This document shows, in pieces, positions 40,511 to 47,398 of a stretch of 64,000 bases of DNA. Source of the DNA: Microbaculum marinum. Lineage in GTDB: Bacteria > Pseudomonadota > Alphaproteobacteria > Rhizobiales > Tepidamorphaceae. Position numbers and translations under genes: made by a program. The notes beneath the pieces were generated by a model. That model worked only from the letters and a program-made list of their open reading frames with translations, searched no databases and was not told the origin of the DNA. The stretch lies in assembly GCF_042646165.1 (NCBI RefSeq), contig NZ_JBHRTC010000021.1. One strand, given 5' to 3'. Numbering within the stretch: position 1 is the stretch's first letter; each line of letters begins with the position of its first letter.

Positions 40511-42115
40511 TCATTCCCCCCTGGCGCGGGCAAGCGCGGACTCGACCCTTGTTCGGTCGAAGGAACGGAAGCGCGCAGCCAGATACTGGTCGGGACGAAG
40601 CAGGTAGCAGGCGCCGGGCGTGGCGTCGTAGCGTTGCGTGAACACCCCGCTTGCGTCCTTGAGGTCGGTTCCGATCGTGAGAAGAGAAATGCCCTCCGGC
40701 ACATTCGGCGCCGCGCCATTGGCGAGGTGCAGCAGCGTGAAGTCGCGCGACAGCGCGTTCAGCAGCCAGACCTCGTTTCCGGCCGCATCGACGAGCGGTG
40801 CATCGGGCGCCGGGTCGCCGAGCCGGGCCGAGCCGCCGAACTTTTCCTCATCCGGCGTCGACAGGGCGCTGTCGTAGTGCGCGGCGGTATGCAGGCGTCC
40901 CGAATTCACCATGCGGCGGGCGAAGGGATACTTCCGGGCAAGCTGCAGCACGGCGTCGCGCAGATGCTTGTCGCCGGGGCTCTTGGGCACGAGAAAGTCG
41001 GTGGAGCGGGTCGAGTGGCGGATGTTGACGTCGGCTGCCTGTATTCGCTCCAGGTCGTAGGAGCCGATCAGGGTCTGCGGCGCCTCGCCCTTGAGGACAA
41101 GGGCGAGTTTCCACGCGAGATTGTGCGCATCCTCGATCCCGGAATTGGCACCGCGCGCGCCGAACGGCGAGACCTGATGCGCGGCATCACCGGCGAAGAT
41201 GACCCGGTCGTAAACGAACCGCTCGTTGCGCCGGCACTGGAAGGTATAGACGGAAACCCACTCCAGCTCGTAGGGCCGCCCTTCCATCATCCTGTCGATG
41301 CGGGCGCGGACATTCGCTTCCTTCGTCTCTTCCTCAGGATCGGCATCCCAGCCGATCTGGAAATCGACGCGCCAGACGTTGTCGGGCTGCTTGTGGAGCA
41401 GGGTCGACTGGCCGTTGTGGAAGGGTGGCTCGAACCAGAAGCGCCGCACGGCCGGGAAATCGGCCTCCATCCTGATGTCTGCGATCAGGAACTGGTCCTT
41501 GAAGGTCTCTCCGACGAACGCAATGCCCATCAGCCGGCGCACCGTGGAGTTCGCCCCGTCGGCGGCAATCAGCCAGTCGGCGACGAGCCGGTAAGGGCCC
41601 TCCGGCGTGTCTACCTCGACCGTCACACCGTGCCCATCCTGTGCCAAACCCGTGACACGGTTGCGCCAGCGGACTGTCACGTTGTCGAGCCGGTCGACGC
41701 GCTCGACCAGGTACTTCTCCAGGTAGTATTGCTGCAGGTTGACGAATGCCGGCATCTTGTGGCCGGGCTCGGGCAGGAGGTCGAACTCGTAGACCTCGTG
41801 GTCGTGGAAGTAGACCTTGCCGACCTTCCAGCTCACCCCCTTCGCGGCGACCTCTTCCCCGACGCCGACGGTGTCCAGTATCTCGAGGCACCGCTTCGAA
41901 TAGCAGAGACCGCGCGAGCCTTCGCCGATGCGGTCGGCATCGTCGAGGAGAACCACGGGAATGCCGCGCTGGCCGAGATCGATCGCCGTTGCCAGACCAA
42001 CCGGGCCGGCCCCGACGATTACGGCGGGATGGCGCACCGGCACTGCGGCATCCTGGTCCGCAGATCGCCTGTAGCCGAAGCTGTAGATGGCGTGGCGCTG
42101 CCGTGTCTCGCTCAT
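40511..42115 (-). CDS. FAD-dependent aromatic hydroxylase, MhaA-like (3-hydroxyphenylacetate 6-hydroxylase candidate)
   Basis: Flavoprotein monooxygenase of 534 residues of the PheA/TfdB/MhpA group. The FAD dinucleotide motif is VIVGAGPVGLATAIDLG near residue 28, and the second FAD site is FAGDAAHQVSPFGARGANSG with the Asp that binds ribityl. After the core a thioredoxin-like C-terminal domain (about 430-534, LLNALSRDFTLLHLANG) ends the protein, as in this group. It hydroxylates a phenolic ring using NAD(P)H and O2. Its place in an operon with hmgA and a fumarylacetoacetase suggests it makes homogentisate from 3-hydroxyphenylacetate or a close relative. Confidence 0.87.
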   Translation of the reverse strand: MSETRQRHAIYSFGYRRSADQDAAVPVRHPAVIVGAGPVGLATAIDLGQRGIPVVLLDDADRIGEGSRGLCYSKRCLEILDTVGVGEEVAAKGVSWKVGKVYFHDHEVYEFDLLPEPGHKMPAFVNLQQYYLEKYLVERVDRLDNVTVRWRNRVTGLAQDGHGVTVEVDTPEGPYRLVADWLIAADGANSTVRRLMGIAFVGETFKDQFLIADIRMEADFPAVRRFWFEPPFHNGQSTLLHKQPDNVWRVDFQIGWDADPEEETKEANVRARIDRMMEGRPYELEWVSVYTFQCRRNERFVYDRVIFAGDAAHQVSPFGARGANSGIEDAHNLAWKLALVLKGEAPQTLIGSYDLERIQAADVNIRHSTRSTDFLVPKSPGDKHLRDAVLQLARKYPFARRMVNSGRLHTAAHYDSALSTPDEEKFGGSARLGDPAPDAPLVDAAGNEVWLLNALSRDFTLLHLANGAAPNVPEGISLLTIGTDLKDASGVFTQRYDATPGACYLLRPDQYLAARFRSFDRTRVESALARARGE

Positions 42116-42142
42116 TCGGGGTCAGCTTCCTTCAAGAGCCGA

Positions 42143-43090
42143 TCAGCCTTGCAGCGCGGCCCACATCTCGCGGTCGCGCTCGGCCGTCCAGATCCGGGGA
42201 TGATCGAGCCCGCAGGCTTCGTCGTAGGCGCGGGCGACGTTGAAGGGCTGGCAGTGCTCGTAGATGGCGAAGTCGCCGAACCTGGGATCCATGGCCTCGC
42301 GCGAGCGGTCGTAGGCCTCCTTTAGCGACAGCCCGCGCGCCGCGCTTTCGGAGACCGACCCGTACAGGGTGGTGAGGAAATCCCGGGTGAGCGCGATGCC
42401 GTCTGCCACCATTTCCGGCGTGTCGAGGGCATCGCCGCGGCCGGGTACCAGCGCACGCGGCGCAAACGAAGCGATCCGGTCGAGCGTCTGCGGCCAATCG
42501 GAGAAATGGGCGTCGCCGCAATAGCAGGCCGAATGGTACTCGACGAGATCGCCGGAAAACATCACCCTGGAATCCGGCACCCAGGCAACCGTATCGCCGG
42601 CGGTGTGACCGCGGCCCATATGGATGAGCTCGACGCGCCGCTTCCCGAGCCAGACCGTCATCCGACCCTCGAAGGTCATCGACGGCCAGGTCAGCCCGGG
42701 CACGGATTCGGCGGCCTGAAACAGCCGGGGAAACCGGCCGAGCTCGGAATCCCAGTCCTCCTTGCCGCGCTCGACGATCAGCGAGCGGGTGGCGTCGGAG
42801 GCGATGATCTCGTCGGCGCCATAGGCGGACGCCCCGAGCACGCGCACGGCATGATAATGGGAGAGGACGACGTAGCGGACCGGCTTGTCCGTGACCGAGC
42901 GGACGCGTTCGATGACCTTCTCGGCCATCACCGGCGTCGCCTGGGCGTCGATCACCATGACCGCCTCATCGCCGACGATGATGCCGGTGTTCGGATCGCC
43001 CTGGGCGGTGAAGGCGTAGAGCCCCTCCCCGATTTCGGTGAAGGTGATCGTCTTCTCCGCCATGTCGCCGGTCGATGCGAAATTGGCCAT
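42143..43090 (-). CDS. MBL-fold protein with altered metal-binding motif
   Basis: Metallo-beta-lactamase fold protein of 315 residues. The fold is clear (TGIIVGDEAVMVIDAQATP, HMGRGHTAGDTVAW, VMFSGDLVEYHS), but the first metal motif HxHxDH reads H78-Y-H80-A-V82-R83, so the Asp and third His are lost, and the last His position reads PGRGDAL. One metal site therefore seems incomplete while H78, H80, the GHT His and SGD Asp remain. It may bind one metal, or have a different chemistry. It sits between DoxX and the FAD hydroxylase in the homogentisate operon. GGGAGAGGACGAGG precedes the ATG. Confidence 0.85.
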   Translation of the reverse strand: MANFASTGDMAEKTITFTEIGEGLYAFTAQGDPNTGIIVGDEAVMVIDAQATPVMAEKVIERVRSVTDKPVRYVVLSHYHAVRVLGASAYGADEIIASDATRSLIVERGKEDWDSELGRFPRLFQAAESVPGLTWPSMTFEGRMTVWLGKRRVELIHMGRGHTAGDTVAWVPDSRVMFSGDLVEYHSACYCGDAHFSDWPQTLDRIASFAPRALVPGRGDALDTPEMVADGIALTRDFLTTLYGSVSESAARGLSLKEAYDRSREAMDPRFGDFAIYEHCQPFNVARAYDEACGLDHPRIWTAERDREMWAALQG

Positions 43091-43129
43091 CCTCGTCCTC
43101 TCCCTTTTCTCGTTGCTGGAATTCGACGA

Positions 43130-43594
43130 TCAGAACTCGCGGCCGAGCATCCGGTCGACCGAAATGGGGCCGGCACCACGGACTGCGAAGAACAGCGCGC
43201 CGATCGCCCACATGAGGGCGAACTCGTAGCCGCCGCTGCTGGCGAAGAAGCCGTTCTGCAAGTGGACCGACACGGTCGCCACGAGCAGGAAGACGAAGGC
43301 GATGGCGGCGGCGGGCCGCGTCAGGAAACCGATCAGGATCAGTGCGCCGCAACCAATCTCTACGATTATCGCCACGGTTGCCCACAGCCAGCCCGGCGTC
43401 ATGCCGAGACCTGCGAGGAAGCCGGCGGTGCCGCCGAACCCGGGGCCGCCGAAGGCACCGAACGCCTTCTGCAGACCGTGCGGGATGAGAAAGCCGCCTA
43501 TCGCGACGCGCAACAGCAGTTCGGCCAGCGGCGACAGTGCCCTGTAGAGCGGACCGAGGAACGGCAGGATCAGGTTCTGCGATGAGACGGACAT
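43130..43594 (-). CDS. DoxX family membrane protein
   Basis: Four-helix inner-membrane protein of 154 residues. Family features are LLRVAIGGFLIPHGLQKAFG, the Gly/Phe-rich loop FGGPGFGGTAGFLAGLGMTP, VEIGCGALILIGFLTRPAA and the last helix ending in ALFFAVRGAGPISVDR. DoxX proteins are mostly uncharacterised; in archaea one is part of thiosulfate:quinone oxidoreductase, and some relatives associate with thiol redox. The ATG at 43594 has AGAAGGGA 6 bases upstream. It is inside the homogentisate operon, between the FAH and MBL genes, so it may pass electrons or handle a quinone product. Confidence 0.87.
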   Translation of the reverse strand: MSVSSQNLILPFLGPLYRALSPLAELLLRVAIGGFLIPHGLQKAFGAFGGPGFGGTAGFLAGLGMTPGWLWATVAIIVEIGCGALILIGFLTRPAAAIAFVFLLVATVSVHLQNGFFASSGGYEFALMWAIGALFFAVRGAGPISVDRMLGREF

Positions 43595-43687
43595 GGTTTT
43601 CCCTTCTGAAAGCATGTGCGGCAAGGACTGCCGGTCAATCCGCGATCGCGCGGAGGCGGGCGAATGGTAGAGCCTTCCTTGCCGGCA

Positions 43688-44713
43688 TCAATTGCCCGCC
43701 GGCGACGAGTATTTTGCGATTTGCTGATCAATCGCACCGAAAATGGAGCCGCCCGAGCCGTCGAGCATCTCGATGCGCACCTTGTCGCCGAATTTCAGAA
43801 ACCCGGTCTTCGGTGCGCCATCGTTGATCGTCTCGACCGTGCGGAGCTCGGCGATGCACGAATAGCCCGCCCCGCCGTCTGCGATGGGCTTGCCGGGACC
43901 GCCATCCAGCTTGTTGGAGACGGTGCCGGATCCGACGATGGTTCCCGCGCCTAGCGGACGCGTCTTTGCGGCGTGGGCGATCAGCTGGGGAAAGTCGAAA
44001 GTCATGTCCATTTCGGCACGAGGCTTGCCAAACGGGTCGCCGTTGATCGACGTCAGCAGTTCGCCGGACACCTTGCGCCCGTCCCACGCCGCGCCCAGTT
44101 CGTCTGGCGTCACCGCCACGGGCGAGAACGCCGTGGAGGGCTTGCCGTGGAAGAAACCGAACCCCTTCGCGAGCTCTCCCGGAATGAGGTTTCTGAGACT
44201 GACGTCGTTGACGAGCATGACGAGCCGTATCCGGTCGGCGGCAGCCTCGGGACCGGCGCCCATCGCGACGTCGTCGGTGATGACGGCGATCTCCGATTCC
44301 ATGTCGATGCCGTAGGCTTCGTCCGCGACGAGCACAGGATCGCAGGGGCCGATGAAAGAATCCGAGCCGCCCTGGTACATCAGCGGGTCCGTCCAGAACG
44401 ACTCGGGCATCTCCGCCCCCCGCGCCTTGCGCACCAGTTCGACGTGGTTGACGTAGGCGGAGCCGTCGCACCACTGATAGGCACGCGGCAGCGGCGCCAT
44501 GCATTGGGCCGGATCGAACGGCTCTCCGGCGACCATTCCGAGACCGAGTTCCTCGGCGATCTGCCGAAGCCGCGGCTCGACATTGGTCCAATCGTCCAGC
44601 GCAGCCTGCAGGGTTCCGGCGGCAGCACCGGCAGGCGTGTAACGTTGCAGGTCTGCGGAAACGACGACCAGCCGGCCGTCCCGGCTGCCGTCGCGAAGCG
44701 TTGCGAGTTTCAA
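43688..44713 (-). CDS. fahA: Fumarylacetoacetate hydrolase
   Basis: Enzyme of 341 residues that splits fumarylacetoacetate into fumarate and acetoacetate, the last step of homogentisate breakdown. The N-terminal part ends with PLPRAYQWCDGSAYVNHVEL, and the catalytic/metal region shows DMESEIAVITDDVAMG, MLVNDVSLRNLIP and KPRAEMDMTFDFPQL, as in the bacterial 330-340 residue form. The final SGTVSNKLDGGPGKPIADGG is characteristic. It begins with TTG at 44713, with GGAG 7 bases upstream. It follows hmgA by 138 bases on the same strand. A maleylacetoacetate isomerase, needed between the two, is not in the window. Confidence 0.93.
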   Translation of the reverse strand: MKLATLRDGSRDGRLVVVSADLQRYTPAGAAAGTLQAALDDWTNVEPRLRQIAEELGLGMVAGEPFDPAQCMAPLPRAYQWCDGSAYVNHVELVRKARGAEMPESFWTDPLMYQGGSDSFIGPCDPVLVADEAYGIDMESEIAVITDDVAMGAGPEAAADRIRLVMLVNDVSLRNLIPGELAKGFGFFHGKPSTAFSPVAVTPDELGAAWDGRKVSGELLTSINGDPFGKPRAEMDMTFDFPQLIAHAAKTRPLGAGTIVGSGTVSNKLDGGPGKPIADGGAGYSCIAELRTVETINDGAPKTGFLKFGDKVRIEMLDGSGGSIFGAIDQQIAKYSSPAGN

Positions 44714-44851
44714 GGGCTCACTCCAACATCGGGCGAAACGGATGCCCGGTCCCTACCCGGGCAAGTCGCAAGGAAATGGTATCGCAATTCACGCCGCACC
44801 GTCAGTCCGGCCCGGCATGACCGACGGCTGCCAGGATGCGGACCGGCGTTG

Positions 44852-46024
44852 CTACTCCGCGGCGTGACGCGGGACCTGCGGATGCGTCACAGGTTCGCCG
44901 TCGATCTTCCAGCTCTCCGCGTAGTCCGGGTTTTCGACCTCCATCGCACCCGGCCCCATCTCCAGCGCGTCGCGCGTGTCCAGCATGACCGCGTACTCCT
45001 CGGTCTCCTTCTTGGGCTGGACGAACATCCGCTGCAGGGCCTTCGGATGCGGACCGTGGGTGAAGCCGCACGGGTGCCACGTGACCATGCCGGAATCGAT
45101 GTTGTCCCGGGACATGAAATCCCCGTCGTGGTAGAAGATCACCTCGTCGTAATCGTCATTGTTGTGGAAGAACGGGATCTTCAGCGCCCCTTCGTCCTGC
45201 TCGAACGGCCGCGGCACGAATGTGCAGATCACGAACCGGTTGCCGACGAAGGTCGTGTGCGCCGACGGCGGCAGGTGGTAGCGGTGGCTCGCCAGCGGAC
45301 GGATGTCCTTCACGTTCAGGCGCACGACCGACAGATCCCCCTGCCAGCCGACCGCGTCCAGCGGATTGAACGGATAGGTGACCGTCGACACCTCGCCGCG
45401 CCGCTTGATCAGCACCTTCCAGGCATTCTCGTCCTGTTGGGCCACGAAGGCCTCGTCGATCTTCGGCGCGTCGAGCATCGCCGGATCGAACTGGGCGTGC
45501 TTGCCGACCATTCCCCGGTCGGGCAGCTTGTAGGAGCCGTTGGTGCTCTCGATCGCCAGGATGAGTGTCGGCTCGGTTGGCTGCAGGCGCCACATCGTCG
45601 AGCGTGGCAGCACCAGGTAGTCGCCCTTGGCATAGGCCAGATGACCGTAGTCGCAGAACAGGTCGCCGGCGCCGCGGTGGATGAACAGAAGCTCGTCGCC
45701 GTCGCCGTTGCGGGCGAGATAGTCCATCGGCTCGGCAAGGTTCCAGTAGCGCACCTTGACCGAGGCGTTCTGCAGGACGACGGGCGCATCCCAGAAGGAC
45801 GGCGTGGCGGAGTCCAGGTTGTTGAGGTCGAAGGCACGCGGCCGCAGCGGTCCGGACCAGTTGGTCCAGGCGGTCGGCGGGTGCTTGTGATACATCATCG
45901 CCGCGGGGCCGAAAAATCCCTCCTTGCCCAGCTCGCGCTCGAACGTGCCGTCCGGCAGATCCGCATGGGCCTGGCGCGACGCCTTGCCTTCGACGCGGCT
46001 GACGGGGATGTATTCGCTTGCCAT
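44852..46024 (-). CDS. hmgA: Homogentisate 1,2-dioxygenase, short form
   Basis: Iron-dependent ring-cleaving dioxygenase of 390 residues, shorter than the common 430-450 residue enzyme. Likely ligands are in FFHNNDDYDEVIFYHDG (His then Glu, seven apart rather than six) and GFTHGPHPKAL (His). DLFCDYGHLAYAKGDYLVLP and WRLQPTEPTLILAIES form the cupin core. GGGAGG lies 5 bases before the ATG at 46024. It opens maleylacetoacetate formation in tyrosine, phenylacetate or 3-hydroxyphenylacetate breakdown, and is the first gene of the operon driven by the promoter at 46142-46170. Confidence 0.85.
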   Translation of the reverse strand: MASEYIPVSRVEGKASRQAHADLPDGTFERELGKEGFFGPAAMMYHKHPPTAWTNWSGPLRPRAFDLNNLDSATPSFWDAPVVLQNASVKVRYWNLAEPMDYLARNGDGDELLFIHRGAGDLFCDYGHLAYAKGDYLVLPRSTMWRLQPTEPTLILAIESTNGSYKLPDRGMVGKHAQFDPAMLDAPKIDEAFVAQQDENAWKVLIKRRGEVSTVTYPFNPLDAVGWQGDLSVVRLNVKDIRPLASHRYHLPPSAHTTFVGNRFVICTFVPRPFEQDEGALKIPFFHNNDDYDEVIFYHDGDFMSRDNIDSGMVTWHPCGFTHGPHPKALQRMFVQPKKETEEYAVMLDTRDALEMGPGAMEVENPDYAESWKIDGEPVTHPQVPRHAAE

Positions 46025-46141
46025 TGCCACCTCCCTGATCGGTGCCTATTGTCCGCGGACTTGCCCGGATTTCCCGGAGTCGTATGACTGGATACGCTCC
46101 TCCGGATCCGGAGTGACCGGCGTTCGGGACATTGTGTCGCA

Positions 46142-46170
46142 GTATTAGTTTCAAATGAAACCATTGTCAA
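46142..46170 (-). promoter_or_regulatory. Near-consensus promoter of the hmgA operon
   Basis: Read on the minus strand: TTGACA (46170-46165), a 17-base spacer and TAATAC (46147-46142). This is an almost perfect sigma70 promoter, about 118 bases before the hmgA start. The -35 lies inside the proposed marR reading frame. Confidence 0.85.
46148..46161. promoter_or_regulatory. Operator palindrome GTTTCA-AA-TGAAAC
   Basis: A 6-base inverted repeat with a 2-base centre fills the spacer of the hmgA promoter and covers the proposed marR ATG at 46155. A MarR dimer bound here would block hmgA transcription and also interfere with its own expression. Confidence 0.8.
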
Positions 46171-46730
46171 CGAAACCCGGCAAAGAAACGTCCGCGGCAG
46201 CAGCGCAGCAGCGCGCCGACGACGAAGGCCGGTTGCGCCTCGATGCGTTCCTCCCCTACCGGCTGGCGATGCTCGCCGAACAGGTCAGCCAGTCGCTGGC
46301 GCGGCTCTATTCGGAGCGTTACGGGATCACCAATCCGGAATGGCGGGTGCTGGCCGCCCTGGGCGAGCACGGCACGATGACCTCGACGGAAATCGGCCGG
46401 AACAGCCGGATGCACAAGACCAAGGTGAGCCGCGCCGTCTCGGAGCTGGAAAAGAAGCACCTGATCATCCGGGAGACGAGCCCGGAGGACATGCGCGTCG
46501 CCCACCTCACCCTGACGGCACAGGGCGAGGCAGTCTATCGCAAGCTGGTGCCGCTGGCCCTGCGGTTCGGCGACCGGCTGGCCGGCGGGCTGAGCCCGGA
46601 GGAAGCCGCCGTCCTGGAACGGGTCCTTGCGTCCCTGATGGAGCGTTCCGAGGAAATCGCGCGGGAAATCTCCGAAACCGCGGGGGAGAACGGCGGCGAC
46701 GCAGATTCGTCACCCGGCGGGGGGTTCTGA
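46155..46730 (+). CDS. MarR family regulator, likely of the homogentisate operon
   Basis: Repressor of 191 residues with a winged helix (RYGITNPEWRVLAALGEHGT, MTSTEIGRNSRMHKTKVSRA, KKHLIIRETSPEDMRVAHLT). An N-terminal 30-residue Lys/Ala/Gln extension and a C-terminal Gly/Ser tail flank it. The ATG at 46155 sits inside the operator and has no ribosome site; a TTG at 46233 preceded by AAGG would remove the extension and is a real alternative. It is divergent from the homogentisate operon. A MarR regulator of tyrosine/homogentisate genes is known from comparative genomics, and the ligand would be a pathway aromatic. Confidence 0.88.
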   Translation: MKPLSTKPGKETSAAAAQQRADDEGRLRLDAFLPYRLAMLAEQVSQSLARLYSERYGITNPEWRVLAALGEHGTMTSTEIGRNSRMHKTKVSRAVSELEKKHLIIRETSPEDMRVAHLTLTAQGEAVYRKLVPLALRFGDRLAGGLSPEEAAVLERVLASLMERSEEIAREISETAGENGGDADSSPGGGF

Positions 46731-46834
46731 GGCAGTTCCACACATTCGGGCCGCCTCGATCACCGGCACCGCTTGCCCGGATTTTGCGGCAAGGGGCGCT
46801 CGGCCGGTACAATCCGCCCCAACGGAATGATTCC

Positions 46835-46863
46835 TTGCAAAGCCTCCCCGATACGACTAGTTA
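46835..46863 (+). promoter_or_regulatory. Possible promoter of the cold-shock gene
   Basis: TTGCAA at 46835-46840, 17 bases, TAGTTA at 46858-46863. A start just after it would give a leader of about 130 bases, similar to long cold-shock leaders. Confidence 0.4.
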
Positions 46864-46944
46864 TCATTCATTCGACTGGCCTGGACTTGCTGGCCTACCC
46901 TATCGGGGTTTTCCTTCAAGACATCGCTGACTCGAGTGATAGGG

Positions 46945-46984
46945 CGCGTGATTGTCACGCGGCCAGGCGTACGTCTGTGCGCCT
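46945..46984 (+). promoter_or_regulatory. Tandem hairpins in the cold-shock leader
   Basis: CGCGTGA (46945-46951) pairs with TCACGCG (46955-46961) over a TTG loop. AGGCGTAC (46965-46972) pairs with GTGCGCCT (46977-46984), with one G-U pair, over GTCT. They stand directly before the AAAGGAAAG ribosome site and could be part of a temperature-sensitive leader. Confidence 0.5.
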
Positions 46985-47002
46985 ATGACAAAGGAAAGTC
47001 CC

Positions 47003-47212
47003 ATGACGATAGGTACCGTGAAATTCTACAACGCCACCCGTGGCTTCGGCTTCATCCAGCCGGAAGACGGCTCGGCCGACGTCTTCGTGCATGCCACCGC
47101 GCTCGAAGCAGCGGGCATGCGCGGCCTCATGGAAGGCCAGAAGATCTCCTTCGAGATCACGACCGACCGCCGCAGCGGCAAGTCGGCCGCGGCGAACCTG
47201 CAGGCTGCCTGA
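47003..47212 (+). CDS. Cold-shock protein (CspA family)
   Basis: Single-domain nucleic-acid chaperone of 69 residues with the RNP1-like GFGFIQPE and RNP2-like DVFVHATAL motifs on a five-stranded barrel. It differs from CspA in having RGFGFI rather than KGFGFI and in the alpha-proteobacterial AAGMRGLMEGQKISFE loop. AGGAAAG precedes the ATG at 47003; an in-frame ATG at 46985 is less likely. It is monocistronic, with a structured leader and a strong terminator. Confidence 0.93.
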   Translation: MTIGTVKFYNATRGFGFIQPEDGSADVFVHATALEAAGMRGLMEGQKISFEITTDRRSGKSAAANLQAA

Positions 47213-47242
47213 ACGACGACGTCGAAATTCGACGGAGTTACG

Positions 47243-47272
47243 GCCCGGCGACACCCTGTCGCCGGGCTTTTT
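47243..47272 (+). terminator. Rho-independent terminator of the cold-shock gene
   Basis: GCCCGGCGACA (47243-47253) pairs perfectly with TGTCGCCGGGC (47257-47267) over a CCC loop, followed by TTTTT. Confidence 0.92.
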
Positions 47273-47398
47273 CGTGCGCCCGGCTCGATCCGGCCGCGAC
47301 TGGAGGGCAGACCAGCGGCGACGGGCACCCGTTTGACCGACTCCCGGCAATTCCACATACTCGCCCCGACTTCGCCCCTGCCTTGATGGACGCCGTCG

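Noticed and set aside
43688..46024. Complete homogentisate pathway including maleylacetoacetate isomerase
   Set aside because: No glutathione S-transferase-like isomerase gene is present in the window, so only the dioxygenase and hydrolase steps are called.
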